Positions 50,356 to 60,203 of a stretch of DNA of 64,000 nt are shown piece by piece. A program made the position numbers and the translations under genes. Where the stretch lies: positions 1,302,001 to 1,366,000 of the forward strand of contig NZ_CP026101.1 in the NCBI RefSeq assembly GCF_002902945.1, written 5' to 3'. The first letter of the stretch is position 1, and every line of letters begins with the position of its first letter. The notes beneath the pieces were generated by a model. That model did no database searches. It worked only from the letters and a program-made list of their open reading frames with translations, and was not told where the DNA came from. The DNA comes from Paraburkholderia caribensis. Its GTDB lineage: Bacteria > Pseudomonadota > Gammaproteobacteria > Burkholderiales > Burkholderiaceae.

Positions 50356-50880
50356 CTAGCCGATGCGCACGAGTTGCGCCTTGAAATAATCCCTGCGCTC
50401 CACGTAGATGTCCGCAGCGCGCTTCAGGCCTTTGATATCTGCTTCAGTCAGTTCCCGGACAACCTTTGCGGGCGATCCGAGAATCAGGGAATTGTCAGGA
50501 AAAACCTTGCCCTCGGTAACGACGGCGCCTGCGCCAACCAGACAATTGCGGCCGATTACCGCTCCATTCAAGACCACGGCCTGAATGCCGATCAACGCGC
50601 CTTCCTTGACCGTGCAGCCGTGCAGCATCGCCTGATGGCCGACCGTCACGCCGGCTTCGAGCGTCAGCGGGAAGCCCGGATCGGCGTGCAGGACGGCGCC
50701 TTCCTGTATGTTAGTGCCCTTGCCGACGGTGATCGGCTCGTTGTCGCCGCGAATCGACGCGCCGAACCAGACGCTCGCGTTTTCTTCGACGGTCACCTTG
50801 CCGATGATGGTCGCCGTGTCCGCGATGAACACGCTTTCGTGGATGGTCGGGGCGGCGTCGCCAAGCTTGTAGATTGCCAC
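50356..50880 (-). CDS. Gamma-carbonic anhydrase-like hexapeptide protein
   Basis: A 174-residue left-handed beta-helix protein of the YrdA/PaaY/CaiE group. The start is GTG at 50880 (AGGAG 5 nt upstream; N terminus AIYKLGDAAP); the longer in-frame extension to an upstream ATG lacks family similarity. Hexapeptide turns are visible (IIGKVTVEENASVWFG; IGIQAVVLNGAVIGRN) and putative zinc ligands in LHADPG and GHQAMLHGC. Enzyme activity in this group is often unproven. It is divergent from the DUF455 gene. Confidence 0.9.
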   Translation of the reverse strand: MAIYKLGDAAPTIHESVFIADTATIIGKVTVEENASVWFGASIRGDNEPITVGKGTNIQEGAVLHADPGFPLTLEAGVTVGHQAMLHGCTVKEGALIGIQAVVLNGAVIGRNCLVGAGAVVTEGKVFPDNSLILGSPAKVVRELTEADIKGLKRAADIYVERRDYFKAQLVRIG

Positions 50881-51115
50881 AGTGTCTCCTCTGGTCTCAT
50901 GCAAGACGGTTGCTGCGCGATGGACGCGGTGCGCCGCCGGGCAGGCGGCGAGGCACGTTGCGCGAAATGGCGGCATCCCGCGCGGCATGGTCGAATCGCG
51001 TATTGTAAACGGTTGTGCCATTGACCCGTGCGAAGCATGCGCGCAGGCAACGCCGTGTCAGAATCGCTCGTTTTTGTCCTTTTTTGCTGATTCCCCTGCT
51101 GGTTCTCATTTCGCG

Positions 51116-51970
51116 ATGCATGCTCCCGAGTCGACCCGTCCCCATCCAATCATCTGCGCCCGTTCCGAAGCGCTCGCCGTGCTGACAGCGCGTGTTCCCG
51201 CTGCAAAAGCCGCCGGGGCGCAGGCGCTTTACGCGCGGGTACTGGCAGGCGAGGCGGTCGTTTCGCCGGAACGCGTGCTGGACGAGCCGGGGGATTTGCC
51301 CGGGCGCCCGGCGCGGCCTGAACTCGTCGAGCCGCGCAAACTCGGACGGCGCAGCATGCAGTCGCCGGAAGGCCGTGCGGTATTGCTGCACGCGCTCGCG
51401 CATATCGAGTTCAACGCGATCAATCTCGCGCTCGATGCCGTATGGCGTTTCGGCGGCATGCCCGAGGCGTTTTACATCGACTGGCTAAAGGTCGCGTCCG
51501 AAGAAGCGCATCACTTTTCGCTGCTGTCGGCGCGTCTGGCGGAATTCGGCCGTGCGTACGGCGACTTTCCGGCGCACGACGGCCTGTGGGACATGTGCGA
51601 GCGCACGCGCGGCGACGTGCTCGCGCGCATGGCGCTGGTGCCGCGCACCCTGGAGGCGCGCGGGCTGGACGCTTCGCCGCCGATCCGCGCGCGCCTGCAA
51701 CAGGCGGGCGATCAGGCGTCGGCGGCGATTCTGGACGTCATCCTGCGCGACGAAATCGGGCATGTGCTGATCGGCAACCGCTGGTTCCGGCATCTATGCG
51801 ACGAGGCGGGCATCGACGCGCATCCCACCTACTTGCGTCTTTCCGACGAGTACCACGCGCCGAAGCTGCGCGGACCGTTCAATTTCGAAGCGCGCCGCGA
51901 CGCTGGTTTCGAGGAAGAGGAGCTCGCCGCGCTCGCGGGTCTGGACGTCCAGCAGCGAGTGGGCGACTGA
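51116..51970 (+). CDS. DUF455 ferritin-like protein
   Basis: A 284-residue protein of the DUF455 family, which adopts a ferritin-like four-helix fold. The start at 51116 (MHAPESTRPHPIICARSEAL) removes a long Cys-rich upstream extension unlike the family. Di-iron-type ligands are visible: the Glu/His of ALAHIEFNAINLALD, SEEAHHFSLL, and DEIGHVLIGNRW. The substrate is unknown; relation to MiaE-like hydroxylases is only structural. Followed by a hydrolase gene 79 nt later. Confidence 0.85.
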   Translation: MHAPESTRPHPIICARSEALAVLTARVPAAKAAGAQALYARVLAGEAVVSPERVLDEPGDLPGRPARPELVEPRKLGRRSMQSPEGRAVLLHALAHIEFNAINLALDAVWRFGGMPEAFYIDWLKVASEEAHHFSLLSARLAEFGRAYGDFPAHDGLWDMCERTRGDVLARMALVPRTLEARGLDASPPIRARLQQAGDQASAAILDVILRDEIGHVLIGNRWFRHLCDEAGIDAHPTYLRLSDEYHAPKLRGPFNFEARRDAGFEEEELAALAGLDVQQRVGD

Positions 51971-52049
51971 GCCAGTCGAGGGCCCAGATCAAGCAGCGGC
52001 CCGGTTATCTCGATATAATCGAACGATCATTCGTTTTGTCCGCTCGCAC

Positions 52050-52946
52050 ATGAACACTACGCTCCAGCCTTCCGTCTCCGAATTCGTGAGCGTGCGCGGC
52101 GTGCGCCTGCACGTGCGTCGCTGGGGCAATCCCGATGCACCGACGCTCTTCATGCTGCACGGCTGGATGGACGTCGCCGCGTCGTTCCAGTTTGTCGTCG
52201 ACGCGCTCGCGAACGACTGGCAGGTGATCGCGCCCGATGCGCGCGGCTTCGGTTTGTCCGACTGGCCGGTTGCGCAGCAGAATGGCGGACATTACTGGTT
52301 CCACGAATATCTGGCCGACCTCGATGCGCTGCTCGACCACTACGCGCCAACGGGCGAAGTGAACCTCGTCGGGCACAGCATGGGCGCGAACGTCGTCTGC
52401 CTGTATGCCGGCGCAAGGCCCGAGCGCGTGCGCCGCGTCGTCGATCTGGAGGGCTTCGGGCTCCCCGCGTCGAAGCCCGCACAGTTGCCTCGCCGGATCG
52501 CGTCGTGGCTCGACGAACTGCGCGAGCCGCCGACGCTGCGCCGCTACGCGACGCTCGACGACGTCGCCGCGCGCCTCATCAAGACCAACGAACGACTGGC
52601 CCCGCAGCGCGCGCGTTTTCTTGCGCAGCACTGGTCGAAGCCGGACGGCGAGGGCGGCTACATGTTGCTCGCCGATCCCGCACACAAGATTCGCGGCCCG
52701 CTGCTGTACCGGCTCGACGAGGTGATGGCCGTCTGGGCGAACGTACGCGCCAAGGTGCTGCACGTGGAGGCCGCCGCATCGCCGACCCTCGCGGCGCTCG
52801 CGGGCAACGTTCCGCTCGACGAATTCAAGGCGCGCTTCCAGGCGTTCCCCGATTGGCGCGAAGTCATCATCGACGATGCGGGCCACATGGTTCACCACGA
52901 TCAGCCGGAGCAGATCGCAGCGCTGATCGAAGCGTTCTGCGCGTAG
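52050..52946 (+). CDS. Alpha/beta hydrolase
   Basis: A 298-residue alpha/beta hydrolase. The oxyanion-hole region HGWMDVAASF is at about 35, the nucleophile Ser in GHSMGANVV near 112, and the catalytic His in DAGHMVHHDQPE near the C terminus. A perfect TATAAT at 52014-52019 lies 31 nt upstream, suggesting its own promoter, although the -35 is weak. The substrate is unknown. Confidence 0.88.
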   Translation: MNTTLQPSVSEFVSVRGVRLHVRRWGNPDAPTLFMLHGWMDVAASFQFVVDALANDWQVIAPDARGFGLSDWPVAQQNGGHYWFHEYLADLDALLDHYAPTGEVNLVGHSMGANVVCLYAGARPERVRRVVDLEGFGLPASKPAQLPRRIASWLDELREPPTLRRYATLDDVAARLIKTNERLAPQRARFLAQHWSKPDGEGGYMLLADPAHKIRGPLLYRLDEVMAVWANVRAKVLHVEAAASPTLAALAGNVPLDEFKARFQAFPDWREVIIDDAGHMVHHDQPEQIAALIEAFCA

Positions 52947-53033
52947 TGTGCGTTCTATATTTGTCTCGACGAATCCTCTGCGTGTGCTTACTGCGTTGCA
53001 GTAAAATGGTCGGATCACGCTATCCCTAAAACG

Positions 53034-53864
53034 ATGAACGCCGATCTGCATTGCCATTCCACCGTTTCCGACGGCGCTTTCGCGCCCGCCGATGTCGCGC
53101 GCCGCGCGCATGCGGGCGGCGTGACGCTGTGGGCGCTCACCGATCACGATGAAATCGCCGGTCAGGTCGAAGCGCGCGAAGCGGCCGAGGCGCTCGGCAT
53201 GCAATATCTGAGCGGCGTCGAAATTTCGGTGACATGGGCGTCGCGCACCATTCACGTGGTCGGCCTGCATGTCGATCCTGCCTGCAAGGATCTCGTCGAA
53301 GGGCTCGAGCGCACGCGCAATGGCCGCGCCGCGCGGGCAGAAGCGATCGGCGAGCAGTTGGCCACGCTCGGCATTCCCGACGCGTACGAAGGCGCACTGA
53401 AGTTCGTGTCGAATCCCGACATGATTTCGCGCACGCACTTCGCGCGCTTCATGGTCGAGAGCGGCTACGCGGAAAACACGCAGGACGTGTTCAACCGCTT
53501 TCTCGGCGACGGCAAGCCCGGCTACGTGGCGCATCGCTGGTCGAAGCTCGCCGACGCCGTCAAATGGATTCGGGTGTCGGGCGGCGAAGCGGTGATCGCG
53601 CATCCGGGCCGCTATGCGTACACGCCGACCGAGTTCGACGCGCTGTTCGCGGAATTCATCGATCTCGGCGGCAAGGCAATTGAAGTCGTAACGGGCAGCC
53701 ACACGCCCGACCAGTATCGCGAGTATGCGGACGTTGCGCGCCGCTTCGGCTTCGAGGCATCGCGCGGTTCCGACTTTCATGCGGCGGGCGAAGGCCGCGT
53801 CGAACTCGGCAGTCTGCCGCCGCTGCCGTCCGATCTGAAGCCAGTCTGGGAACGCTGGCTGTAA
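53034..53864 (+). CDS. PHP-domain phosphatase/RNase (RNase AM / TrpH type)
   Basis: A 276-residue PHP-domain metalloenzyme. Metal-binding motifs are DLHCHSTVSDGAF at the N terminus, LTDHDEIAG near 36, HVVGLHVDP near 77, and SDFHAAGE near the C terminus. Family members hydrolyse 3',5'-nucleoside bisphosphates and trim 5' ends of rRNA. The gene is followed 86 nt later by a yciO-like gene, the same pairing as trpH-yciO in E. coli. Confidence 0.9.
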   Translation: MNADLHCHSTVSDGAFAPADVARRAHAGGVTLWALTDHDEIAGQVEAREAAEALGMQYLSGVEISVTWASRTIHVVGLHVDPACKDLVEGLERTRNGRAARAEAIGEQLATLGIPDAYEGALKFVSNPDMISRTHFARFMVESGYAENTQDVFNRFLGDGKPGYVAHRWSKLADAVKWIRVSGGEAVIAHPGRYAYTPTEFDALFAEFIDLGGKAIEVVTGSHTPDQYREYADVARRFGFEASRGSDFHAAGEGRVELGSLPPLPSDLKPVWERWL

Positions 53865-53950
53865 GCTCTGGTTTCGCGTGTTGCGCGGGCATGCCCGCTG
53901 CATGAGCCGTAGCTTGCCGTCTGCTGATTCCCGACCTTCTGACCGACACC

Positions 53951-54586
53951 ATGTCCCAATATTTTCGGCTTCACCCGGACAATCCGCAGCCGCGGCTGAT
54001 CAAGCAGGCGGCGCAGATCATCGAAGGCGGCGGCGTGGTCGCGCTGCCGACGGATTCGAGCTATGCGCTCGCCTGCCAGCTCGACAACAAGAACGCCGTC
54101 GACCGCGTGCGGCGCATTCGCGGCCTCGACGAACGCCAATTGCTGTCGCTGCTCGTGCGCGATCTGTCCGAACTGGCGAACTTCGCGCTCGTCGACAACC
54201 GCCAATACCGTCTGATCAAATCCGTAACGCCGGGTCCGTACGTGTTCGTGTTGCAGGCGACCAAGGAAGTGCCGCGACGCTTGTCGCATCCGTCGCGCAA
54301 GACGATCGGCCTGCGCGTGCCCGACCACGCGATCACGCTCGCCATCCTCGAAGAGCTCGGCCAGCCGCTGCTCGGCTCGACCTTGATCCTGCCGGGCGAA
54401 ACACAACCGCTGAACGATCCGGAAGAAATTCGCGAAAAGCTGGAAAAGCAGCTCGATCTGGTGATCGACGGCGGCGCGTGTCCGTGCGAGCCGTCGACAG
54501 TCATCGACCTGACGGGCGACGAACCCGTGCTGGTGCGGCCGGGGCGTGGCTCGCTCGCGCCGTTCGGTCTCGAAGAGACGGCATGA
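53951..54586 (+). CDS. YciO-type Sua5/YrdC family protein
   Basis: A 211-residue protein of the YrdC/Sua5 fold: KQAAQIIEGGGVVALPTDSS, KNAVDRVRRIRGLDERQLLS, and GPYVFVLQATKEVPRRL are the conserved blocks. Relatives make threonylcarbamoyl-AMP for tRNA t6A; the YciO branch has that fold but a debated role, and gene pairing with the PHP phosphatase places this one in the YciO branch. The main t6A enzyme is likely encoded elsewhere. Confidence 0.88.
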   Translation: MSQYFRLHPDNPQPRLIKQAAQIIEGGGVVALPTDSSYALACQLDNKNAVDRVRRIRGLDERQLLSLLVRDLSELANFALVDNRQYRLIKSVTPGPYVFVLQATKEVPRRLSHPSRKTIGLRVPDHAITLAILEELGQPLLGSTLILPGETQPLNDPEEIREKLEKQLDLVIDGGACPCEPSTVIDLTGDEPVLVRPGRGSLAPFGLEETA

Positions 54587-54633
54587 ACGAAAGCCGACAG
54601 AGCCGCAAGGCGCCGTTGTTACAATAGAGCGAT

Positions 54634-55296
54634 ATGGATTCCTCCCTGATACAGACCATCGTCGTCTACGCATTACCGGTAATCTTCGCGATCACGCTGC
54701 ACGAGGCGGCTCACGGCTACGTCGCACGCATGCTCGGCGACAACACCGCGTACGTGCTCGGCCGCGTGTCGTTCAATCCGATGCGGCACATCGACCCGAT
54801 CGGCACGATCGTAATTCCGCTCGTGCTGTACTTCGCCACGAGCGGCGCGTTCATGTTCGGCTACGCCAAGCCCGTGCCCGTCGCGTTCGGCAACCTGCGC
54901 AATCCGCGCTGGGGCTCGCTGTGGGTCGCGCTGGCAGGGCCGCTGTGCAATTTCGCTCAGGCGCTGGTGTGGGGCATATTCGGTGTCGCGCTCGCGGCGA
55001 TGAATATCGACGAGCCGTTCTTCACGCGTATGGCGGGTGCGGGCGTCGGCGTGAACCTGGTGCTCGGCGTGCTGAATCTCTTCCCGTTGCCGCCGCTCGA
55101 CGGCGGCCGCGTGCTGACGGCGCTGTTGCCCGTGCGTCCGGCAATGGCCCTCGCGCGCATCGAGCCTTACGGTTTCTTCATTGTGATGGCGCTCGTCATG
55201 ACGGGCACGTTGACGCGCTTCTGGCTGCGTCCGCTCGTGAATATCGGCTATGAGGCCGTGACGGTTATCCTGACACCTCTCGTTTCGCTTCTATAA
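54634..55296 (+). CDS. Site-2 protease family (M50) membrane zinc metalloprotease
   Basis: A 220-residue multi-spanning protein of the M50 family. The zinc motif HEAAH (ITLHEAAHGYVARMLGD) lies in the first helices and the second ligand motif in NLFPLPPLDGGRV near 150; there is no PDZ domain, unlike RseP. TACAAT at 54620-54625 ends 8 nt before the ATG and there is no ribosome-binding site, so a leaderless message is possible. It is followed by trpS 9 nt later. Confidence 0.9.
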   Translation: MDSSLIQTIVVYALPVIFAITLHEAAHGYVARMLGDNTAYVLGRVSFNPMRHIDPIGTIVIPLVLYFATSGAFMFGYAKPVPVAFGNLRNPRWGSLWVALAGPLCNFAQALVWGIFGVALAAMNIDEPFFTRMAGAGVGVNLVLGVLNLFPLPPLDGGRVLTALLPVRPAMALARIEPYGFFIVMALVMTGTLTRFWLRPLVNIGYEAVTVILTPLVSLL

Positions 55297-55305
55297 ATCA
55301 AAACC

Positions 55306-56508
55306 ATGTACCCCGACCGTATCTTCTCCGGCATGCGGCCTACCGGCTCGCTGCACCTCGGCCACTATCACGGCGTGCTGAAAAACTGGGTGCGTCTGCA
55401 GTCCGAGTACCCGTGTTTCTTCTGCGTGGTCGACTGGCATGCGCTGACCACTCACTATGAAACGCCGGAAGTCATCGAGAAGAACGTCTGGGATGTGCTG
55501 ATCGACTGGCTTGCTTCGGGCATCGATCCGGCGCAGGCGACGCTGTTCATCCAGAGCCGCGTGCCGGAGCACGCCGAACTCGCGCTGCTGCTCGGCATGA
55601 GCACGCCGCTCAGCTGGCTCGAACGCGTGCCGACCTACAAGGAACAGATCGAGAAGCTGCGCGACAAGGACCTCGGCACGTACGGCTTCCTCGGTTATCC
55701 CGTGCTGATGGCCGCCGACATCCTGCTGTACCGCGCGTCGCTCGTGCCCGTCGGCGAGGACCAGGTGCCGCACGTCGAAATGGCGCGCGAAATGGCGCGG
55801 CGCTTCAACTACATGTACGGGCGCGAACCCGGTTTCGAGGAAAAGGCGAACGAGGCCGCGAAGAAGCTCGGCGGCAAGCGCTCGAAGCTTTATCACGAAC
55901 TGCGCATCGCGTATCAGCAGGAAGGTCACGAAGAGGCGCTCGAAAAGGCGCGCGCGATGCTGTCGGAGTCGCAAAGCCTGTCGATGAGCGATCGCGAGCG
56001 CCTGTTCGGTTACCTCGAAGGCTCGCGCAAGATCATCCTGCCGGAGCCGCAGGTGCTGTTGACGGAAGCGTCGCGCATGCCGGGTCTCGACGGCCAGAAG
56101 ATGTCGAAGTCGTACGGCAACACGATCGGCCTGCGCGAAGACGCGGAAACCATCACGAAGAAGGTCCGCACCATGCCGACGGACCCGGCGCGCGTGCGCC
56201 GCACCGATCCGGGCGATCCGGACAAGTGCCCGGTATGGCAGCTGCATCAGGTCTACACCGACGCCGACACGCACGAGTGGGTGCAGAAGGGCTGCCGCAC
56301 GGCGGGCATTGGGTGTCTGGAGTGCAAGCAGCCGGTGATCGAAGGCATCCTGCGCGAACAGCAGCCGATGCTCGAGCGCGCGCAGAAATACATGGACGAC
56401 CCGTCGCTGCTGCGCGCGATCGTTGCCGACGGTTGCGACAAGGCGCGCCGTTTCGCGTCGGAGACGATGCGCGACGTGCGCGAAGCGATGGGCCTGTCGT
56501 ACACCTGA
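55306..56508 (+). CDS. trpS: Tryptophanyl-tRNA synthetase
   Basis: A 400-residue class I synthetase. The HIGH-like motif is GSLHLGHYHG (about 13-22) and the KMSKS motif QKMSKSYGN begins near Lys265. It is longer than the E. coli-type enzyme (about 334) through an insertion before and a longer domain after KMSKS, including CRTAGIGCLECKQ; this long form is common in betaproteobacteria. The stop codon overlaps the next start (TGATG). Confidence 0.96.
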   Translation: MYPDRIFSGMRPTGSLHLGHYHGVLKNWVRLQSEYPCFFCVVDWHALTTHYETPEVIEKNVWDVLIDWLASGIDPAQATLFIQSRVPEHAELALLLGMSTPLSWLERVPTYKEQIEKLRDKDLGTYGFLGYPVLMAADILLYRASLVPVGEDQVPHVEMAREMARRFNYMYGREPGFEEKANEAAKKLGGKRSKLYHELRIAYQQEGHEEALEKARAMLSESQSLSMSDRERLFGYLEGSRKIILPEPQVLLTEASRMPGLDGQKMSKSYGNTIGLREDAETITKKVRTMPTDPARVRRTDPGDPDKCPVWQLHQVYTDADTHEWVQKGCRTAGIGCLECKQPVIEGILREQQPMLERAQKYMDDPSLLRAIVADGCDKARRFASETMRDVREAMGLSYT

Positions 56509-57125
56509 TGACGGACAGCCTGAGCCCGGGCGCATCGGCCGCGAGCCATGCGCCGACCGGCGAGCCGTCGCGCTGGGTGCAGCGCTGGGCGCACCTGGTC
56601 GAAGCGGGCGGCGCGGTGCTCGATGTGGCATCGGGAACGGGGCGGCACGCGCGGTTTTTCGCAGCGCGCGGCCATCCTGTGACGGCGATCGACCGCGATG
56701 CCGCCGCTCTGGCGTCGATTCACGGCGTGGACGGCCTTACGACCGTCGCCGCCGATATCGAAAACGGTCCGTGGCCGCTGCCGGCGCAGGCGCAATTCGC
56801 GGCCGTCGTCGTCACGAACTATCTGCACCGTCCGCTCTTCCCCCAGTTGCTGCGCGCGCTCGCACCCGGCGGCGTGCTGATCTACGAAACCTTCGCGCAG
56901 GGCAACGAAACGGTCGGCAGGCCCTCGAACCCCGCTTTTCTGCTCGCGCCCGGCGAGCTGCTCGACGCGGTGCGTGCACTGTTACGTGTCGTTGCATTTC
57001 AAGATGGATTCCTCGCGGAGCCACGTCCCGCCTACGTACAGCGCATTTGTGCGGTGCGCGAGCCGGACGGGTCGGTTGAAAGGAAAGATACGGGTGTTCC
57101 CCCACGTTACGATCTGACCGGTTAA
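56508..57125 (+). CDS. Class I SAM-dependent methyltransferase
   Basis: A 205-residue methyltransferase. The SAM-binding motif I is VLDVASGTGRHARFF (about 37-51), followed by VTAIDRDAAAL (motif II) and VVVTNYLHRPLFP (motif III region), similar to TehB/UbiE-like small enzymes. It begins at the A of the trpS TGA (1-nt overlap), so translation is coupled. The substrate is unknown. Confidence 0.87.
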   Translation: MTDSLSPGASAASHAPTGEPSRWVQRWAHLVEAGGAVLDVASGTGRHARFFAARGHPVTAIDRDAAALASIHGVDGLTTVAADIENGPWPLPAQAQFAAVVVTNYLHRPLFPQLLRALAPGGVLIYETFAQGNETVGRPSNPAFLLAPGELLDAVRALLRVVAFQDGFLAEPRPAYVQRICAVREPDGSVERKDTGVPPRYDLTG

Positions 57126-57130
57126 TCCGC

Positions 57131-57136
57131 TACAAT
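57131..57136 (+). promoter_or_regulatory. Possible dapA -10 element
   Basis: TACAAT lies 31 nt upstream of the dapA ATG, just after the methyltransferase stop; no matching -35 at 16-18 nt. It may provide a separate start for dapA-bamC. Confidence 0.25.
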
Positions 57137-57167
57137 CGCAGTTTATCGAACAAATTCATGGCGTTTC

Positions 57168-58076
<909 letters not shown>

Positions 58077-58180
58077 GCGTCTGACATTTCAGGCGCCTCC
58101 CGGCATTTTTTCAACTGACGTCGATATCGCCCACGGTCCGCACCGTTCCAGGCAGCGCGTTTAGCTTCACGAAGGACCCC

Positions 58181-59329
58181 ATGAAACGTTCCGCACTATC
58201 CCTCCACGCAACGCGCCTGGCGGCGCTGACGCTTGCGGCTGGCGCGATCGCGTCGCTTTCTGGCTGCGAGTCGCTGAACGACATGCTCGCGTCGGACAAA
58301 GTGAACTACAAGGCAACTGCGAGTGCGCCGCCGCTCGCCGTGCCGAGCGACCTGTCCGCAGCGCAGATCGACCAGCGCTACGTCGCGCCGCCTGCAGGCG
58401 CCGCGCTTGGCGGCGCGCCGCAACGCGCGAAGACAGCGGCGGGCAACCTGACGGAAGGCGTGCCGACCGCGCAAGACCCGCTGGGCATGCATATCGAGCG
58501 CGACGGCGACCGCCGCTGGCTGGTCGTGAACGGCCGCTCGCCGGAACAGCTGTGGCCGCAGTTGCAGGAATTCTGGACCGAGAACGGTTTCTCGCTGAAG
58601 ACGGACGCGCCGACCACGGGCATCATGTCGACCGATTGGGCGGAAAATCGCGCCAACATTCCGGATGACTGGTTCCGTCGCACAATTGGCAAGGTCGTCG
58701 ATTTCGCGTACTCGTCGGGCACGCGTGACAGCTTCCGCACGCTGGTTTCGCGCGACCCGAGCGGCGCAACGGATATCTCGATCACGCATTCGGCGATGGA
58801 AGAAGTGCTGACGGGCCAGGACAAGACCTCGTCGCGCTGGGTCGAGCGTCCGCGCGATCCCGCGCTGGAAGCCGAGTTCCTCGCCAAGCTGATGCAGAAG
58901 TTCGGCCTCACCGACGCGCAATCGAAGCAACTGCTGACGGATGCGCGTCCGTCCACCGCGCAGGCGCAACTGGACAAGAGCGCGGGCGGCGCGACGCTCG
59001 ACCTGCCTGAATCGTTCGATCGTGCGTGGCTGCGCGTCGGCCTTGCGCTCGACCGCACGAACTTCACCGTCGACAACCGCGACCGCGAAAAGGGCATCTA
59101 CTACGTGCGCTACGCGGATTCGATGCAGGAGCTCAAGCGCGACGGCCTGTTCGGCAAGCTGTTCTACAGCGACAAGAGCGCGAAGAAAGACAGTCACGAA
59201 TTCCTCGTCAATGTGCGTTCGAAGGGCGACGCGATGACGCAGGTTGCCGTCGTCGACTCGAATGGCCAGGTGGATACGTCGTCGGACGCGCAGCGCATCG
59301 TGTCGCTGCTGCATGCGCAACTGAACTAA
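58181..59329 (+). CDS. bamC: Outer membrane assembly lipoprotein BamC
   Basis: A 382-residue lipoprotein of the BAM complex that inserts beta-barrel proteins. The signal peptide ends in SLSGC with lipidated Cys29, followed by the unstructured BamD-binding segment (DYKATASAPPLAVPSDLSA-like, about 40-80) and two helix-grip domains (about 100-215 and 255-380). AAGGACC precedes the ATG. Position after dapA supports the assignment. Confidence 0.94.
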   Translation: MKRSALSLHATRLAALTLAAGAIASLSGCESLNDMLASDKVNYKATASAPPLAVPSDLSAAQIDQRYVAPPAGAALGGAPQRAKTAAGNLTEGVPTAQDPLGMHIERDGDRRWLVVNGRSPEQLWPQLQEFWTENGFSLKTDAPTTGIMSTDWAENRANIPDDWFRRTIGKVVDFAYSSGTRDSFRTLVSRDPSGATDISITHSAMEEVLTGQDKTSSRWVERPRDPALEAEFLAKLMQKFGLTDAQSKQLLTDARPSTAQAQLDKSAGGATLDLPESFDRAWLRVGLALDRTNFTVDNRDREKGIYYVRYADSMQELKRDGLFGKLFYSDKSAKKDSHEFLVNVRSKGDAMTQVAVVDSNGQVDTSSDAQRIVSLLHAQLN

Positions 59330-59337
59330 GGCGGGTC

Positions 59338-60111
59338 GTGCAATTCGCCAGTCTGGGAAGCGGCAGTGAAGGCAATGCATTGCTGGTCCAAGCCCAAAGC
59401 GGTGTCACGACCACGCGCATCCTGCTGGACTGCGGCTTTTCGGGCAAGGAAATAGCCCGGCGGCTGGAGCGGCTGGGCACAGGCGTCGACGAACTCGACG
59501 CCATTCTCATCACGCACGAACACAGTGATCACATCGGCAGCGCGCTCACTCTGGCGCGCAAGCTCTCCATTCCGTTGTACATGAGCTGGGGCACGGCGCG
59601 CGCCGTGGGCGCCGACGAAGCCGATGTCGATCTCCACGTGCTGTGGGGCGACGAAGCCGTCGCGATCGGCGATCTGAGCGTGCTGCCGTACACCGTGCCG
59701 CACGACGCGCGCGAGCCGCTGCAATACCTGTTCTCCGATGGCGCGTCGCGCCTGGGTGTGCTGACCGACGTCGGCACGTCGACGCCACATATCAGCGCGG
59801 TGCTGAGCGGTTGCGACGCGCTCGTGCTGGAATGCAATCACGATGTGCAGATGCTGGCGGCTTCGCGCTATCCGCCGTCGCTGAAAGCGCGGATCGGCGG
59901 TAATCATGGGCATCTGAACAATGACGCGGCGGCGGATATTCTCGCGTCGCTCGATCGCTCGAAGTTGAGGCATCTGGTGGCGGCGCATCTGAGTCAGCAG
60001 AACAACTTGCCTGAACTGGCCCAGGCGGCGATGGCGGCCGTGCTAGGCGCGGCGGCAACGGAAGTGGTGGTGGCGACGCAAAGCGAGGGGTTCGGCTGGT
60101 TGGGTCTGTGA
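59338..60111 (+). CDS. Metallo-beta-lactamase-fold hydrolase (YycJ/WalJ-like)
   Basis: A 257-residue hydrolase starting with GTG at 59338 (AAGG 6 nt upstream; N terminus QFASLGSGSEGNALLV is the family start). The metal motif is THEHSDHIGS near 62-71, with further ligands in VPHDAREP, LTDVGT, ECNHD and AHLSQQNN. The family is related to YycJ/WalJ exonuclease-like proteins; substrate not known. It is 8 nt after bamC and probably co-transcribed. Confidence 0.9.
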   Translation: MQFASLGSGSEGNALLVQAQSGVTTTRILLDCGFSGKEIARRLERLGTGVDELDAILITHEHSDHIGSALTLARKLSIPLYMSWGTARAVGADEADVDLHVLWGDEAVAIGDLSVLPYTVPHDAREPLQYLFSDGASRLGVLTDVGTSTPHISAVLSGCDALVLECNHDVQMLAASRYPPSLKARIGGNHGHLNNDAAADILASLDRSKLRHLVAAHLSQQNNLPELAQAAMAAVLGAAATEVVVATQSEGFGWLGL

Positions 60112-60143
60112 GTGTTGGCGCCCGTGTGGGGTGCCGGAAATGA

Positions 60144-60180
60144 AAAACGCCCGTGACGATTGCTCGTCACGGGCGTTTTG
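60144..60180. terminator. Bidirectional intrinsic terminator
   Basis: AAAACGCCCGTGACGA-ttgc-TCGTCACGGGCGTTTT is a perfect 16-bp stem with A- and T-flanks, placed between the ends of two convergent genes; it can terminate both. Confidence 0.88.
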
Positions 60181-60203
60181 CCTTGGCTAGCGATCAGCGT
60201 CGA

